Below, in pieces: positions 12,015 to 23,457 of a stretch of DNA of 64,000 nucleotides. This DNA is from Miscanthus floridulus (taxonomy: Eukaryota > Streptophyta > Magnoliopsida > Poales > Poaceae): assembly GCF_019320115.1 (NCBI RefSeq), contig NC_089598.1:24395585-24459584 (forward strand), read 5' to 3'. The position numbers and the translations under genes are program-made. Numbering within the stretch: the stretch's first letter is position 1; every line of letters starts with the position of its first letter. A model generated the notes under the pieces. The model searched no databases. It had not been told where the DNA came from and saw only the letters and a program-made list of their open reading frames with translations.

Positions 12015-13000
12015 TAACTACGGTCGTCGGGGCGGCGGTCGCTGTGGCGCCAGTCGTTAGGGCGATCGTCGTAGCGGTGAGACGGGCGATGAGTGCCTGC
12101 ATCCTCATTGAAGCGCACCTCAGCTTCCTCGACGTCGATGTACTGGTTGGCGGTAGTTATCATTTCGCCGATACCGGTGGGCGGCTTGCGGTTGAATTTG
12201 GAGCGAAGCCCGCGATGTTGAGTCCTCGGATAAAGGCGGTGATGACTTCAGCTTCCGTGATGTTGGGAATAGAGTTCCTCATCTCGGAGAAATGTCGGAT
12301 GTAGCTGCGGAGGAGCTCGAATGGCTTCTGGTTGATGCGGCTGAGATCATGCTTCATGCCGGGTCGAGTATACGTGGCCATATAGTTGTCGATGAAGACT
12401 TTCTTTAGCTCTTCCCATGATCCGATGGAGTCCGGCGCAAGGCTGGTAAACCAACTCATGGCGGGTGGCGTGATCATGACGGGGAGATAATTCGCCATGA
12501 CGTTGGTGTCTCCTCCGGTGGTGCGGACAGCAGTGGCGTAAGCCTGCAGCTACTGAGTCGGGTTCATTCTTCCTTCGTAGGGCTCGACCCCGGTGATCTT
12601 AAAACCACGGGGCCACCGAAGCGTTTGGAGTGCCCTTGTTAAAGCTGGAGGCCTCTCAGGGTTGTCGACACCGTCGTCTGCGGTGTGTGGCCGGGGATAG
12701 GCTCGAGGGCTGAGTCCGGGTTGCCGTACTCTTTTTCATACTCCTAGCGGCAACACACTTCATCTTCATGGCAACCGAAGCGACGTTACTTGATATGCCG
12801 TCGGACATCCCGGAGGTTGTTGAGATGCACTCGAGCGTCCTGTTCGACCTCCTAGTCGTGTTTACGATGGTGTTTGGCGTGATGCCCCCCGGCTCCCCCC
12901 TAGAGAGGTAGCGACTGGTCGGTGAAACGGCTTTGACTGGGGCGGCAATTGGATCTCGACGTAGCTAATCGGTGAATCGTGCTCGTGGAGCACGAAGGTC
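12011..13000 (-). pseudogene. gypsy gag (Retrotrans_gag core at 12498-12160)
   Basis: The stretch 12498-12160 on the minus strand translates to a retrotransposon Gag core. It shows AMSWFTSLAPDSIGSWEELKKVF, then SRINQKPFELLRSYIRHFSEM and ITAFIRGL, the usual W-x-L...SW-x-L...F and E-L-x-x-Y-I-x-R-F pattern of plant gypsy Gag. The frame then shifts and runs on with ANQYIDVEEAEVRF and an Arg/Asp-rich tail until the copia insertion at 12009. Its continuation beyond the copia element is at 2198 downward, where a degenerate PCPLHKNAKHKMKDY stretch lies. Gag forms the virus-like particle. Frame breaks show a pseudogene. Confidence 0.8.
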
Positions 13001-14058
13001 TCTGATCCTCGTGAATCTCATTGACCTAACAGTGAGTCGCTTTAAGCATGGTGGCAATCTTGGTGAGCTCAGGCGTTTGAGGGAAACAAGCGAGCTCATT
13101 GGCGGCTACTACCAAATTGGCGCTTGGAGTCTTGAAGACGTCGTGGCCGTCAACACGGAGAAATTCTTTGTCGAGGTCATGGTCGAGCGGGAGCGGTCTT
13201 CCTTGAGAATCGAGCCGATTATTTTGAGCAACCTCGGCCCTCGCAGTGGCTGCCTCGTTTTCTCGCCGCTGGGCGCGGTTGACATTTCGGTTCTCCCGAG
13301 CAACGCGCTCCTCCTCTGTTTCGCTGTTCCGAGGAGGGATGTCGATACTGACGTTCAAGATCGCACCACCCCGGAAGGGTGGAAGGAGAAATTGCTCGGA
13401 GAAGGTTTCGACGAGGGTCTTCGTAGAGCCCTGAGACTCGGAGCCTGGAGTTCCTTCCGGGATGGTCTAGAGGGGCACCCCGGGGCTCTGGCCTAAGTGT
13501 AGCATGTTGATGGCTGGCGGAATCTCGATGGCGACCTGGTCGGTGAGTAGACGGGCGCAGTCCACCTGGTCGGCGAGTTTGCCCCTCAAGGCGTGTTGGT
13601 AAGCGGCAGCGGCGTTGGTGAACCCAAAGGGTAGGGCCGTAACCCCTGCAGTTTCCCGAGCAGCCTCCGATAGATCTGGATCAGAGGGTGGTCGGCGCTG
13701 AACCAGAGTGTCCAGAGCCGATTCGGTGATGGAGAGACAATCGACGAGCTTCAGTCCGACCCGATCGATAGATTCGATCAGATCATCGTTGTTGATGTGC
13801 TTCCTCTGGTAGCGAGGAAGTGGACGGCGAGTCGTTGCTGAAAGAGACCTTGGAATCGGCTCCGAGATTGGATCTACAGTTGCAGGTGCGGGGGTGATCG
13901 GCGCAGAACCGATCTACCCCGGCTCGAGGAGCTCTCTGACTTCGTCAGCGTTGATGACCCACGAGATGGATCCGACCGTGAAGATCTGGCCGGGCTGCGG
14001 AAAGGACGAAGAGCCTGCGGAAAAAGTCATCATGTTCGACAAGGAAATAACACGCACA
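13001..14058 (-). other. gypsy 5' leader and N-terminal gag region
   Basis: This interval lies between the 5' LTR/primer site and the recognisable Gag core of the minus-strand gypsy element. It has short minus-strand open stretches rich in Arg, Glu and Ala (13358-13026), typical of the poorly conserved Gag N-terminus, but no domain I can name. No separate gene is supported. Confidence 0.5.
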
Positions 14059-14078
14059 CCCCTACCTTGCGCGCCAAC
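14059..14078 (-). other. gypsy primer binding site
   Basis: Immediately inside the LTR the minus strand reads GTTGGCGCGCAAGGTAGGGG, resembling the tRNA primer site seen in RIRE2/Cinful-like elements. The exact tRNA is not assigned. Confidence 0.5.
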
Positions 14079-14549
14079 TGTCGACAGAATATCGTCAGCA
14101 GTCCTCCGAGGGGTATCCCACGAAGGTAGATTGATCGGCAGAGGAGCATGAGATCAAGAACAAGAAGGCAACAGAGACACACGAGTTAGACAGGTTCAGG
14201 CCGTTAGTGTGATGTAATACCTTACTCCTGTGGTCTGTTGGTTTGTATTAGCTATCGTATGATATGCCGTGATTTTAGAGGGGGTCCTTGCCCGCCTTAT
14301 ATAGTCCGGGAGGCAGGGTTATAAGTCGGTTAGATCTGAGAGATAACCGGAAAGTAATAACTGATTACAGGAATCTTGGGATCATACATATCCTAACAGA
14401 TCTCGTAGTATCTTCAGGATATCTTCCCGGTGTCTTGCGGTAGGCGCCGAGCAGAGTCGTGCCCCGCAAGGCTTCGTCTAGTGGGCTGGGCCACCCCTAG
14501 GGGCGCAGCCCATGTGGCCTGCCGTCGGTATCCGGGGTCGTACACCCCA
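14079..14549 (-). repeat. gypsy 5' LTR
   Basis: In element orientation the 471-bp segment begins TGGGGTGTACGACCCC and ends CTGTCGACA, so it is bounded by TG...CA. A TATATAAGG promoter box on the minus strand lies near 14303-14295. The next bases inward form the primer binding site. The partner LTR is off the left edge, so LTR identity and target duplication cannot be checked here. Confidence 0.7.
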
Positions 14550-15930
14550 CATTCCTCCATACCAGCCGAACGCAGCCTAAATTGGCAAGAAATGTACTCA
14601 CGTGGAAGCCTGACGCCCGGGTTGCCTCGCTAGGGTTTGCCCGCGCTGGGGCTCCCGTGGTAGCGCGGCACAACGTCAGGTACCGGAGTCGGGAAGAGGG
14701 AGGGGTAGAGCGCGCGGTGATGGGAAAGGCGGACCGCGCCGCGAGTCGGAGCCGGCAAGGGCGGAGCGGCTGTTTCCTGGCACCGGTGGCACCGTGGGGA
14801 CCAGCGGCGGTGGCGCAACCTCGGGGAGGGGGAGGGAGGACGTCGCTCGGGAGCGCGGCATCGCCAGAAGCTGCGTGGAGGCAGGGGCGGCGATCGGAGG
14901 GCATGGAAGCGGCGGAGGAGAAGAATCGGGATGGAGAGGACGGGCGAGGAGAGATCGAGAAGCCATGAGGCGGTGGGGATTTCCGTCAACACTGGAGACA
15001 CGAGGGGATTTCCGTATCGCAAGACTAAGCATGTACCTACGCACATCCTGTCATTATGAAAACCTGCACATAGTTTAATGAAATGAAATTGATTACTGTT
15101 TTCTCTTCAATCAGTGCAGGCTTGCGACGGCTAGGAGAAGGAACGTCCTAGATTTCCAGTGGACTTTCTTGTAGGCAGCCACAGGACGCACAACTTCGAC
15201 CGAGTCCTCCGAGCAATCAAGCTGGCCGTAGCCACGCATGTCACTTTACAATCAGTATATAAACTGATGAAGCGAGTGATCCAGATGATTCGTCTCGGAA
15301 TAAATCGTTTGCTTACAAAGACCGTGTCACTCGAAGAGTGCATTTTGTCCCCCGAGGAACAACGTGGCCTGCCAGCACACTAGCTCAGCAGCCCATTGAA
15401 CAATTTCGGCCCGCTCAACTAGCCAGAAAACCCCACTCGGGCCCTCGTGTGCTGCTGGGCTAGTGCCTCGGCCCCCTAGCGGCCCGATACGAACAGTGAA
15501 CCACCTGACAAGGTAGGCGAGCCCTGTTGCTCTATGCGGAACCGAGTCCAGCAACCCAGGCAGGTAGAGCGAATCAGACCCACGGCCGCAGCGCGTCGGA
15601 AAAAGGAGACGAGACGATGGAGGCACGGAGGAACCAACGCGTCTCAGTTTCGCCCGTCATCGATGCCGGCGGAGCAGCTCCAAGTCTCCAAGAGCGTGCG
15701 TGATAGGCTGGCAACGATTGCCGATTGGCCGGCCTGTGCCCATCTCGTTCGGCCGGAATCCATCTGGCAACGAACGCACTCAGTTGCAAGCCTCCGTCCG
15801 ATGATTGACCGATCGACGTCGTGTGCGCTGTGTAGACTGTAGAGTGCTCGTAGGTCCAAAAGGGGCGGAGCTCCGTCGAGACCCCGTGGTCGACAACAGA
15901 AACCGGGGAAACAAAGCCAGGCCACGCTTT
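14550..15930. other. intergenic, GC-rich, no gene recognised
   Basis: Overlapping open stretches occur in several frames between about 14580 and 15050 and again at 15530-15930. They are low-complexity Arg/Pro/Gly-rich translations typical of GC-rich DNA, without a known domain or consistent codon use. I see no transposon ends that can be supported. Confidence 0.4.
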
Positions 15931-16059
15931 GGTCATGTTCGCTTCTCTTCTAATCCGTTTTTTTCAGTTTGTTTTTTTAGTTAAAACAATATTTTTCTCT
16001 CACAACAAATCAGCCGGAACAATATTTCAACTTGATTTTTTAGCGAAGCGAACGGGACC
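15931..16059. mobile_element. small MITE (GTTCGCTT family)
   Basis: This is a 129-bp element with inverted ends GGTCATGTTCGCTTC and GAAGCGAACGGGACC and TTT on both sides. The inside carries AACAATATTTTTCTCTCACAAC, shared nearly unchanged with 62045-62184 and, more loosely, 17110-17225. It has no coding capacity. Confidence 0.65.
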
Positions 16060-17109
16060 TTTTCCATGGACGTCTTCTTGGTTGGATCCGTATCATTGTT
16101 GGTTCTTTCTTCGTCCAACCAGAGCCGGGCTGGCAAGCATTCCGGGTCGAGACGACCGTGTATCCACTAGTGCTGGTGCCTGTGTCATGTCTTTTTTTTT
16201 GGAACATGTGTCATGTCATTGTTGATTCTTCATCAGTTCATTCAGGTATGGATGGGATGGTTTAAAGTTCCGGCGCACTCCTACCAGAAAGATGCTCATC
16301 ATTTAGTACAAACTTATTAATTTACAGACTTTAACTTTAGATTTTGCTTTTATACCAACTTACAAACATGTTGTGGAGGCGCAATGACTTTGAAAACGCA
16401 GCAGGAATGAACGGATTGGATGTTAATGTGGAAAGAATGAAGGCAGCGAAGAGCGAACCCCCTCTTTCAGTGACTTGTCTTTTGAAAACACTTCCGTCTG
16501 TGAAGGTCAGCCCACTAGATCGAGTATACTAACCACACTTGCAATTGGCCGGTGAGAACAGAGAAGACCCAGCACAACAGGACAGCGCACCTGCTCCCCA
16601 CAGGACCAGCAATCAGGCAGCCCGATGGGTCCGGTACACGAGGGCCCCCTTGACCCGGACCGGGAGCCAGATCTCCCGTCCCGTCCCCATGCGGCCACGC
16701 CCATTCCGATTCCGGGACCGGGAGTAGCCTAGCCGTGCGTCCTTGAAGAGTTGAAGTCAACACGCGCGCGCGGTCCCCGGTCAGGAATTCATGCTACGGC
16801 GCATGACGGCAGGGCCCGCCCTCGCCCTCGTTGGGAAGCTTCAGTGGTGGCACGTGAGGCCGGACCGGACGGTCTCGGACCAGCCCAGACTCGGCTCCTC
16901 GCGGCCTCGCCCCGCCTTCCGCGTGCGCAGCAGCAGCCAGCAGAGAGACACAGACGCGGCACGGGGCACCTGCGGCGGCGGGGCGGGGCCGCGGGCTGCG
17001 CGCGCGCGATCCCGTCCCACATGGCCACGTCCGTGTCATCGCTAGGCGCCGGGGACGGACGCCCGATCGCTGTTACATCACGACCGCGTGGTGGTGGGGC
17101 GGGGGCTGT
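16060..17109. other. intergenic, no gene recognised
   Basis: AT-rich to about 16500, then strongly GC-rich with short overlapping open stretches on both strands to about 17100. None has a recognisable domain. Confidence 0.4.
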
Positions 17110-17225
17110 TCCTTCCAGCTTATTCGCCCGTATCTGATTTATAATTCACGACTTGAACAGTGTTTCTCTCTCACATCAAACCAGTCAATAATACTTTCAG
17201 CCATGGCTTATAAGCCGATTCCGGT
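17110..17225. mobile_element. degenerate copy of the GTTCGCTT-type MITE
   Basis: It contains GAACAGTGTTTCTCTCTCACATCAAACCAG followed by AATAATACTTTCAGCC and TATAAGCCG, matching the order of blocks in the copies at 15931 and 62045, but the ends are worn. Confidence 0.4.
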
Positions 17226-17634
17226 GTCCACGCGGCTGCATGTGCGTGCGCGTTTGCCTTTGCGTTTCTGTGGTCTGCACGACTGCACCGCGTGCATTAG
17301 TCTCACAGCACGTGCGAGAGTCACTCTATCAAGTATCAGCTCCTCTTATCTTTTGGCCGAAACATTGGTACACTAAAAAAAGTGTCACCACTCACCACTC
17401 GCCCATACGTGCCAATGCTGTCGTTGTTGCACACATTGGGCGTCATGTCATGATCTCTTTGTTAGTGGTGGGACCTGAAACTTTGATATGTGGGCCGGGG
17501 GCTATGCTTCAAAGAGTACCCCAGAAAAATAAAAGGTCAATTCATTTACTCATGAGTATCTTTTGGGCTGAATTTTATATAATAATCTCTGTTAAATAGC
17601 AAGCGATGCCAAGGGATTACACGCAAGCCATGTG
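17226..17634. other. intergenic, no gene recognised
   Basis: Nothing supportable was found between the degenerate MITE and the left terminal repeat of the Harbinger region. Confidence 0.4.
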
Positions 17635-18633
17635 GGGCCTGTTTGGGAGGGTGGTCCGACGCCCTGACTACGCCCGTGGGCTGCAACTTCCCTGTGTTGG
17701 CGCACCTGGCCCAGCCTCGGAGCCTGCGCCGCACGGACCTTAAAGCAGGTTGGGCCAGGCCCCAGGAAAATGAAACCCCCTTAGTTTTTTCACCGCCCAG
17801 CTCCTTTCAGCACTCCGTGGCCTCGGTGAAACGATATGGGGTGTGTTTGCAACCCTGTACCTAGCCGGCCTGGCCAGCCCAACTGGCCCAGGCCTGGGTA
17901 GGCCTGCCCCAAGTGGTGCAACAGCTCTTGTTTGCGCCTGTGTACCCAGTGAGCTCGACTCAGGCGAGGCTGTGTTTGTCATCGAAGAGGCAGCCGGGCT
18001 GAGAGGCTAACCGCCACCAACTGCCATACCGAGATAGTGTTTGTCATTTGGCTGTGGTTGGCTAGGCCCATAACAACAAACAGAAATGGACATGAATGAA
18101 AGGAGAATGGGGTTGCTCTTCCATAACCGTTACAACAACAAATCAAAGTTTCAGCATGCAATAGTTGGCCTCAGACATGCTAGTTTAACAATTCATGGCA
18201 TTACTGGCTACATGGGATAATCAAAGTCAGTAAAGAAGAACAGCAGCATCCGCTAGTCAAGTTTTGAAGCCAACAAACGAAAAAGTTCACAGAAACAGAT
18301 AAGAGGCAGCAAAATGATATGTAGCCAGCTAATGCATCGATCCATTATGTCATCATTGACCAAAATACAACATTTAACAGTTCTTGCACATGGACAACCT
18401 GCACCAAATTGCTGCCTATTGTCAGCCACCCTCCCAGGCATACATCTACTGAAGGTTTGGCAAGCCGAGAAGGGCAACAAGTTAACAGAAAAGCATGTAG
18501 CCAGCTAATACAGTCATCATATTGTGTCATCATCGGCCTAATTAAAACAACAGCTGTGGCACATGAACAACTTGAGTGACAGACCAACTACAACCATAAA
18601 CAAGATCAAGATGACAGTATTTTTGCAACAGCC

Positions 18634-19586
18634 TTACAGCCCAGGTGAATGAGAATAGATTTCAGAACCTTGAGCTGTCACCAGTTTATGGGATGCTGAT
18701 GCATCCCCATGAGGGGCATCAATTGGTAACAGCAAGGGTTCTTGAGGTACCCTTGCATTAAAATCTCTAAGAGCATCATCATAGTTGTTGTACTTCTGAT
18801 AGATAGCCCCTTCTTCCCTAAGCACTTGCTTAGCACACTCATACCATGTAAAATAAATCCCTGGTTTCTTCCCTTCAAAGACCACATAGCAGGGAGGCAT
18901 TCTCTGAAACCAACCAAATGTAGAACATGTAAGTGGTCTGAATGACATGCCTCAGTCGACCATTCAGTTTGAATGATGGTGAACATCATCAGCTACTTGA
19001 TAAAGAAAGACAAATGTAGGTAGTCAAGGCAAAGACGAGATCAAACTGCTACCTTGCAGTGGCCAAGGTAGTGCTCTTGCTCAAGCATGATAGCATGAGC
19101 CTGGTCATCCCAAAGAGCACCACTAAGGTCCTTCAACTTGCTCACCCTAGCCCATTTCTGCCTCCACTTCCTCAAGTGGTTGTACACTTGAGTTGGGCTA
19201 ACAACCTCCCCACAGAACAGCTTGAGGGCTTTGGCCATAGAATTCACATCTTTGTCCTTGAAAACCTTGTCAGGACTGCTACCATCACTAACAAGGGCAG
19301 CCATCCTCCTTAGCACAAAGCCAGAGATGGTGTTGGTCCACCTCATTGCCCTCACAGCCCCATTCCCAGCTACAGGAGCAGCAACATCAACAGGGTTTAC
19401 TGCACCTGGAGCAGCACCAGCACCAGCACCAGCTGTAACAGGGGCAGCAGCACTAGCACCAGCACCAGCTACAACAGGGGCAGAACCACCATTGATGAGC
19501 TGCTCCATCACTGAAGTACCAGCAACAAACCCACCCTCAAATGCACCTGAATCCATCCTAGGACTGGCATGTAATGAAATCAACAA
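18634..19586 (-). CDS. Harbinger ORF1: Myb/SANT-like domain plus viroplasmin/RNase H1-N-like domain
   Basis: The model has two exons: 19586-19053 and 18903-18634, with donor AAG|GT and acceptor TTTCAG|AG. The phase is zero at the junction and the product is 267 residues. The start may instead be the Met ten codons in (MDSGAFEGG). After an Ala/Gly/Pro-rich leader, residues about 79-178 form a trihelix or Myb_DNA-bind_3-like module (RWTNTISGFVLRRM, then YNHLRKWRQKWARVSKLK and SGALWDD). This is the usual DNA-binding partner of the Harbinger transposase. Exon 2 encodes CYVVFEGKKPGIYFTWYEC followed by GAIYQKYNNYDDALRDF, which fits the viroplasmin/RNase H1 N-terminal hybrid-binding fold. The frame is open throughout. 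Function as a transposition cofactor is inferred from family and position. Confidence 0.75.
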
Positions 19587-19796
19587 CAGAATTAGTCAAG
19601 AACAGACTGACAACAATATTAACAGTTGTATGAATAAACAACAGACTGACAGATCATGAAGAACAGAATGATTCAAGAACAGAATGAATGAAGCATAAAA
19701 TTGGTCTCAGCTTTGTCCACTAAATTATTACATCACCATGACACACACATGAGTTCCATAGCAGGGTACAGAAACTAAATTCAAGAACATATTACA

Positions 19797-21139
19797 TCAA
19801 CTAGTGTTTGTTCCCCTCCCTTCCCACATAGCATTGCAAATGGCATCCCTTATTTTAGCCATGTCAACAGAGTCTTGGTCCAGATGAACTGGGGGCAGGT
19901 TGGTTGGATCAGCAGAAGTAGTGAAACCTTCCTCATCAGGCACTACTTCATCAATGCCAAAACCTAGGATCCAGTTATGCAAAATGGCACAGGCAACTAC
20001 AAGCTTCACTTGTGTCCTATACTTGTGGAAGGGTTTGTTGTCCAAGATCCTAAACCTGCCCTTCAGTGCACCTATAGCCCTCTCCACAGTCACTCTAAGT
20101 GATGAGTGCCTAAGGTTGTAGAGCTCCCTTGCATTGGTGGGCCTATTCCTTGGGCCATACTCAGACAAATGGTACCTAACCCCCCTGTAGGGAGGTAGGA
20201 AACCATTTTTGCATACATACCCAGCATCTACCAAGAACATTTTACCTACACAAGACATCTACTGTGAGAGTGTGTGTTAATAGGCCATGGAATATATAAT
20301 TAGTGTTGGTGTGCAATTACCTTCTGGCAAACTCAAGCCATCTTCCCTGGCTACAGCATCTGCCAAAACAGTTGCATCATGAGCAGAGCCCTCCCAGCCA
20401 GCCAGGACATAAGTGAATTTCAGATCACAATTCACAGCTACCATCATATTTTGGGTGGGATCCTTTTTCCTACCCCTAAAAGCTTGTTGCATGCGCCTAG
20501 GAACCCTTGCTAGGAAATGAGTGCCATCTATAAAGCCAATGACATCCTAAAAAGCATGGATCAGTCATTGCAACAGGTATAATGTAACTAATGAACCCAG
20601 GGTATACAATTACCTTAAAATATGGATTCCATGTATGGCTTCCAAGAATCTTTGGGTGAGTGGTAGTGCTAGCTGGCTTTATCATTTTATTCCTAAGCTC
20701 ACCCACAGCATACAACACCTGATGAAAGTGCTTGTGGACAGTTTGGATGGACCTCCTAAAGGACTGGTGGACAACCCTAAATCTTTGGTTGTGCCCTACA
20801 ACATGTAAAAACATGGCAACCTGCTCTTCTACTGACACCCCTCCCTATCAGTGACAAGACTCCTCTCTCTAAAAGTTCTCACTAACTTAAAAAAGCAACT
20901 CTCTTCATCCTAATCATAGAAATACACTCTGAATCAGTGGAATTGCATATCATTCTCAGTGTTCTCTGTCTGTGCTGTTCATTTTCATCCCTAATCAGGG
21001 CCAGTGCTATAGGATCAAGCAGTGGGGTTTTAGGTTCAGGGGTTTTCCTTTTCAGCCTAGTGGATACAAAGGTAACCATAACAACAGTCAAGGCAGCTGC
21101 CTTCCTACACAGCATGTCACGGCTCAAAGACAGATCCAT
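19797..21139 (-). pseudogene. PIF/Harbinger DDE transposase, probably frameshifted at its N-terminal end
   Basis: The catalytic half is spliced: exon 20838-20614, intron ending at 20547, exon 20546-20321, intron ending at 20246, exon 20245-19797. All junctions are GT-AG and in phase. The first catalytic Asp is in DVIGFIDGTHF at the start of the middle exon. WEGSAHDATVLADA follows, then the second Asp in KMFLVDAGY and the Glu in VERAIGALKGRF. Upstream, 21139-20880 reads as a plausible N-terminus with a Lys/Pro-rich region. Joining it to VSVEEQVAMFLHVVGHN needs frame changes in a T run (near 20890) and a G run (near 20840), unless a further intron is present. The enzyme would cut and paste the element. 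Confidence 0.72.
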
Positions 21140-23198
21140 CTATAAGCATGTAAAAATGTAACATGATTTCAGCTTAATGTACCCTGCTAGGCATCAACAT
21201 GAATGTGAAATGAATGCATGCCAACAAAAGCACGGCTGCATCTTGTATGTGATGCCTTCCAGTGCTAAATTTGGACAACATCATCGACCAATGATGGAAC
21301 AAAAAACTCAAAGCAATAGTAATCAGAAACAGATCAACATTCCTAACAGATCAAGAACAACAAGGTACAAGTAACACTAACAACTGCATCAAACAGTTAT
21401 GAACAGCAAGGTACAATACTAATCTAAAACAGATCAACAACCCTAACAGATCACGATCCCAACAGATCAAGAACAGCAAGGTACAAGTAACCCTAATAGA
21501 AGCATGAAGCAGTTATAACAAGTATGAAACCCTAACAGATCATGAACAACAACGAACAAGAAACCCTAAGAACTTCAAGAAGCACCACAAAAAAGAAGAT
21601 TGGGGGTCGATTTCACCTTGGCTTGGGGTCCAAACAACGGAGAGGAGGCAGATCTGGAAGTAGAGGATGCAGATCGGGAAGAAGACGAAGCAGATGCGGA
21701 CAGAGAAGAAGAGGAACACCGCTGCCACGGAGTCCCAGCAGCAGCCGGAGCGGGGACGTGGCGAAGAACCTCGGCACCGGTGACCTAACCCACAACCAGC
21801 CGGAGGTCGTCGCCGCCATTTCGCTTCGCGCGCGGCGGCCAGAGCGGGAGTGGAGAGCGGGGACGTGCGCGAAGATGTTTCCCCTTCCCGCCAGAGCCCG
21901 CGTGAGCCACCCCGCCGCCGCCCAAAATCGCCCACGTGCGTCGCAGACGAGCTCGGCTCCAAAGAAATGAGGGTTTCGGTCGTTTCCAGAGAGCCAGGCG
22001 GAGAGGTCGATTTTTGCTCTGGGAAGCCAGGCTCGCTTGCGGGCCATCGACCACAAACATGGCAACTTGCAGCCCACGGGCGTAGCCGGGCCTCCGGGCC
22101 AGGGTCGCAAACATGCCCATGGTGACCGCCCGTCTCCTTCCCTCACCTTCCGCTCGGTCGAATCCTCCAGCTCCGCCGCCACTACGGCGGCCGCGGCCTC
22201 CCTCCCCATCCCATCGGCCACCGCCCTCGGAGCAATCGAGGCAGCCGGTAGGAGGCCTCGAGCGCCAGCAACACCTTCCTCCCACACCACCTCCTCCTCC
22301 GTGCCGCCCCGGACCTCCTCCTCCCCCACGCCTGCCACATCGTCGCACGTCATCGGCCACACCGTCGCTCCCTACGTCCTTCGGCCTCTAGGCGTGGTCG
22401 CTAGGTGTGGCCGACGCGCACATCCAGCGGCTACGAGGTACTCGAGGCGGATGCGCACCCAGGGCGCGTACCCCGCGGCGAAGAGGCCCTCGACGGCAAG
22501 CAGGTCAGGGACGTTGACGGCGAGGTGCCAACCCTGGAGGTGCGCGGCAACATTGGCGGCGAGGAGGAGCATAGAGAGCACGAGGGAGGTGCAGAGGAAG
22601 CCGTAGAACCTGGTGCGCACAGCGAGGCTCTCCTCGTGCGATGCGGCGCCTGCGTCGGTGTCGGTCCTCCCCGTCACCACCCACCTCCGCGCGGCGGCGA
22701 CGACGGACAGCGCGGCGGTGCAGCGCCCATGATCTTCCCCGTGGCGCGGTGCGCCTTGAGCCGCAGCACCATCAAACGCCACCACATCCGGCCGCCTAGG
22801 TCGCGGGTTCTCCATGGCCGCATAGGCTGCTGCCGTGGCCTCGCCGCCCCAATGCGTCGCGGGCGGAGCTGCGCCCCTCCACGGACGCACGGCACCACCG
22901 TGGCCATCACCGGCCACCAGCCAGCTGGAATTAGCCTCATCCTCGCCGCCAAGTGGTGTTCTTGTTTCTGCCCGCCATGTGCTCGACAAAATGCCAATGA
23001 CAAGAGGAAGGGAAGTTTTGGTGGGTAACGTTACCAAATTGCAGGACCAAGGTGGTCATATCTCTCTGTCCAGGAAACCAAACACGATCTAGAGTGGGCT
23101 CGGCTCTACTGCAACACAACACCAAACACGTGAAGTTGCACCATGGGGATCAGACTTCGGCTAGCCGCAGCCAGGCTAGTCGCCCGGGCTGGCCAGGA
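21140..23198. other. 5' side of the Harbinger region, no supported gene
   Basis: AT-rich to about 21540, with repeated AACCCTAACAGATCA and GAACAGCAAGGTACAA motifs that look like a transcribed leader. It is then very GC-rich to about 23030, with long overlapping open stretches on both strands but no domain. It contains the second terminal-like block near 22050-22127. Confidence 0.45.
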
Positions 23199-23218
23199 AC
23201 ACCCTCCCAAACAGGCCC

Positions 23219-23455
23219 GTGGATTCCTGGTAGGCCTTCCTCGCTACTGAAACAGATCGATTATGTGTCTGCACCCGGAAATTAAATATTGGAAAGAGAT
23301 GACAAAATAGCTAGGCCACTCTTTAGTCGGAGTTTCATCAAAATGTCATCTATATTGTTCGCAAAAAAAAGGTGTCAGCTATATTAATAAATTCACATAA
23401 GCATTTGGCAATGTTTTTAAGAAGAAATAGAAAAAATGAATTTTATACGTCGATG
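23219..23455. other. intergenic, nothing recognised
   Basis: AT-rich sequence between the Harbinger region and the Stowaway element. Confidence 0.4.
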
Positions 23456-23457
23456 TA

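Larger units (their letters stand above)
1..14549 (-). mobile_element. Ty3/gypsy LTR retrotransposon, Tat-like lineage, split by a nested copia element
   Basis: The element reads on the minus strand. Its 5' LTR is at 14079-14549, gag lies at about 13000-12011, and gag C-terminus, protease and reverse transcriptase continue at 2198-1. The 3' end lies beyond the left edge of the window. The copia element at 2204-12009 interrupts it, and the GATGG flanks (2199-2203 and 12010-12014) rejoin the two halves. The RT wording (SFLDCYSRYHQISL, then AYIDDMV) and the protease-RT spacing fit the Tat/Retand/RIRE2 group of plant gypsy elements; this lineage is from recall and not from a tree. Numerous in-frame stops show that it is dead. 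Confidence 0.85.
17635..23218 (-). mobile_element. PIF/Harbinger-type DNA transposon (possibly composite)
   Basis: A 19-bp terminal inverted repeat, GGGCCTGTTTGGGAGGGTG, starts at 17635 and is mirrored exactly at the right end, finishing at 23218. GTG lies just outside on both sides. Inside, on the minus strand, are a DDE_4-type transposase (about 21139-19797) and a Myb/SANT-like ORF1 (19586-18634), the standard two-gene set of PIF/Harbinger. A second right-end-like block finishes near 22127: its reverse complement matches about 70 bp of the left end, including CTACGCCCGTGGGCTGCAA. Nested or adjacent copies are therefore possible. GTG is not the usual TWA target of this superfamily. Confidence 0.7.

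Noticed and set aside
21613..22362. 249-codon minus-strand frame, and partners on both strands to 23037
   Set aside because: Several frames are open at once in GC-rich DNA, none has a domain, and the terminal-like transposon block near 22050-22127 lies inside it.
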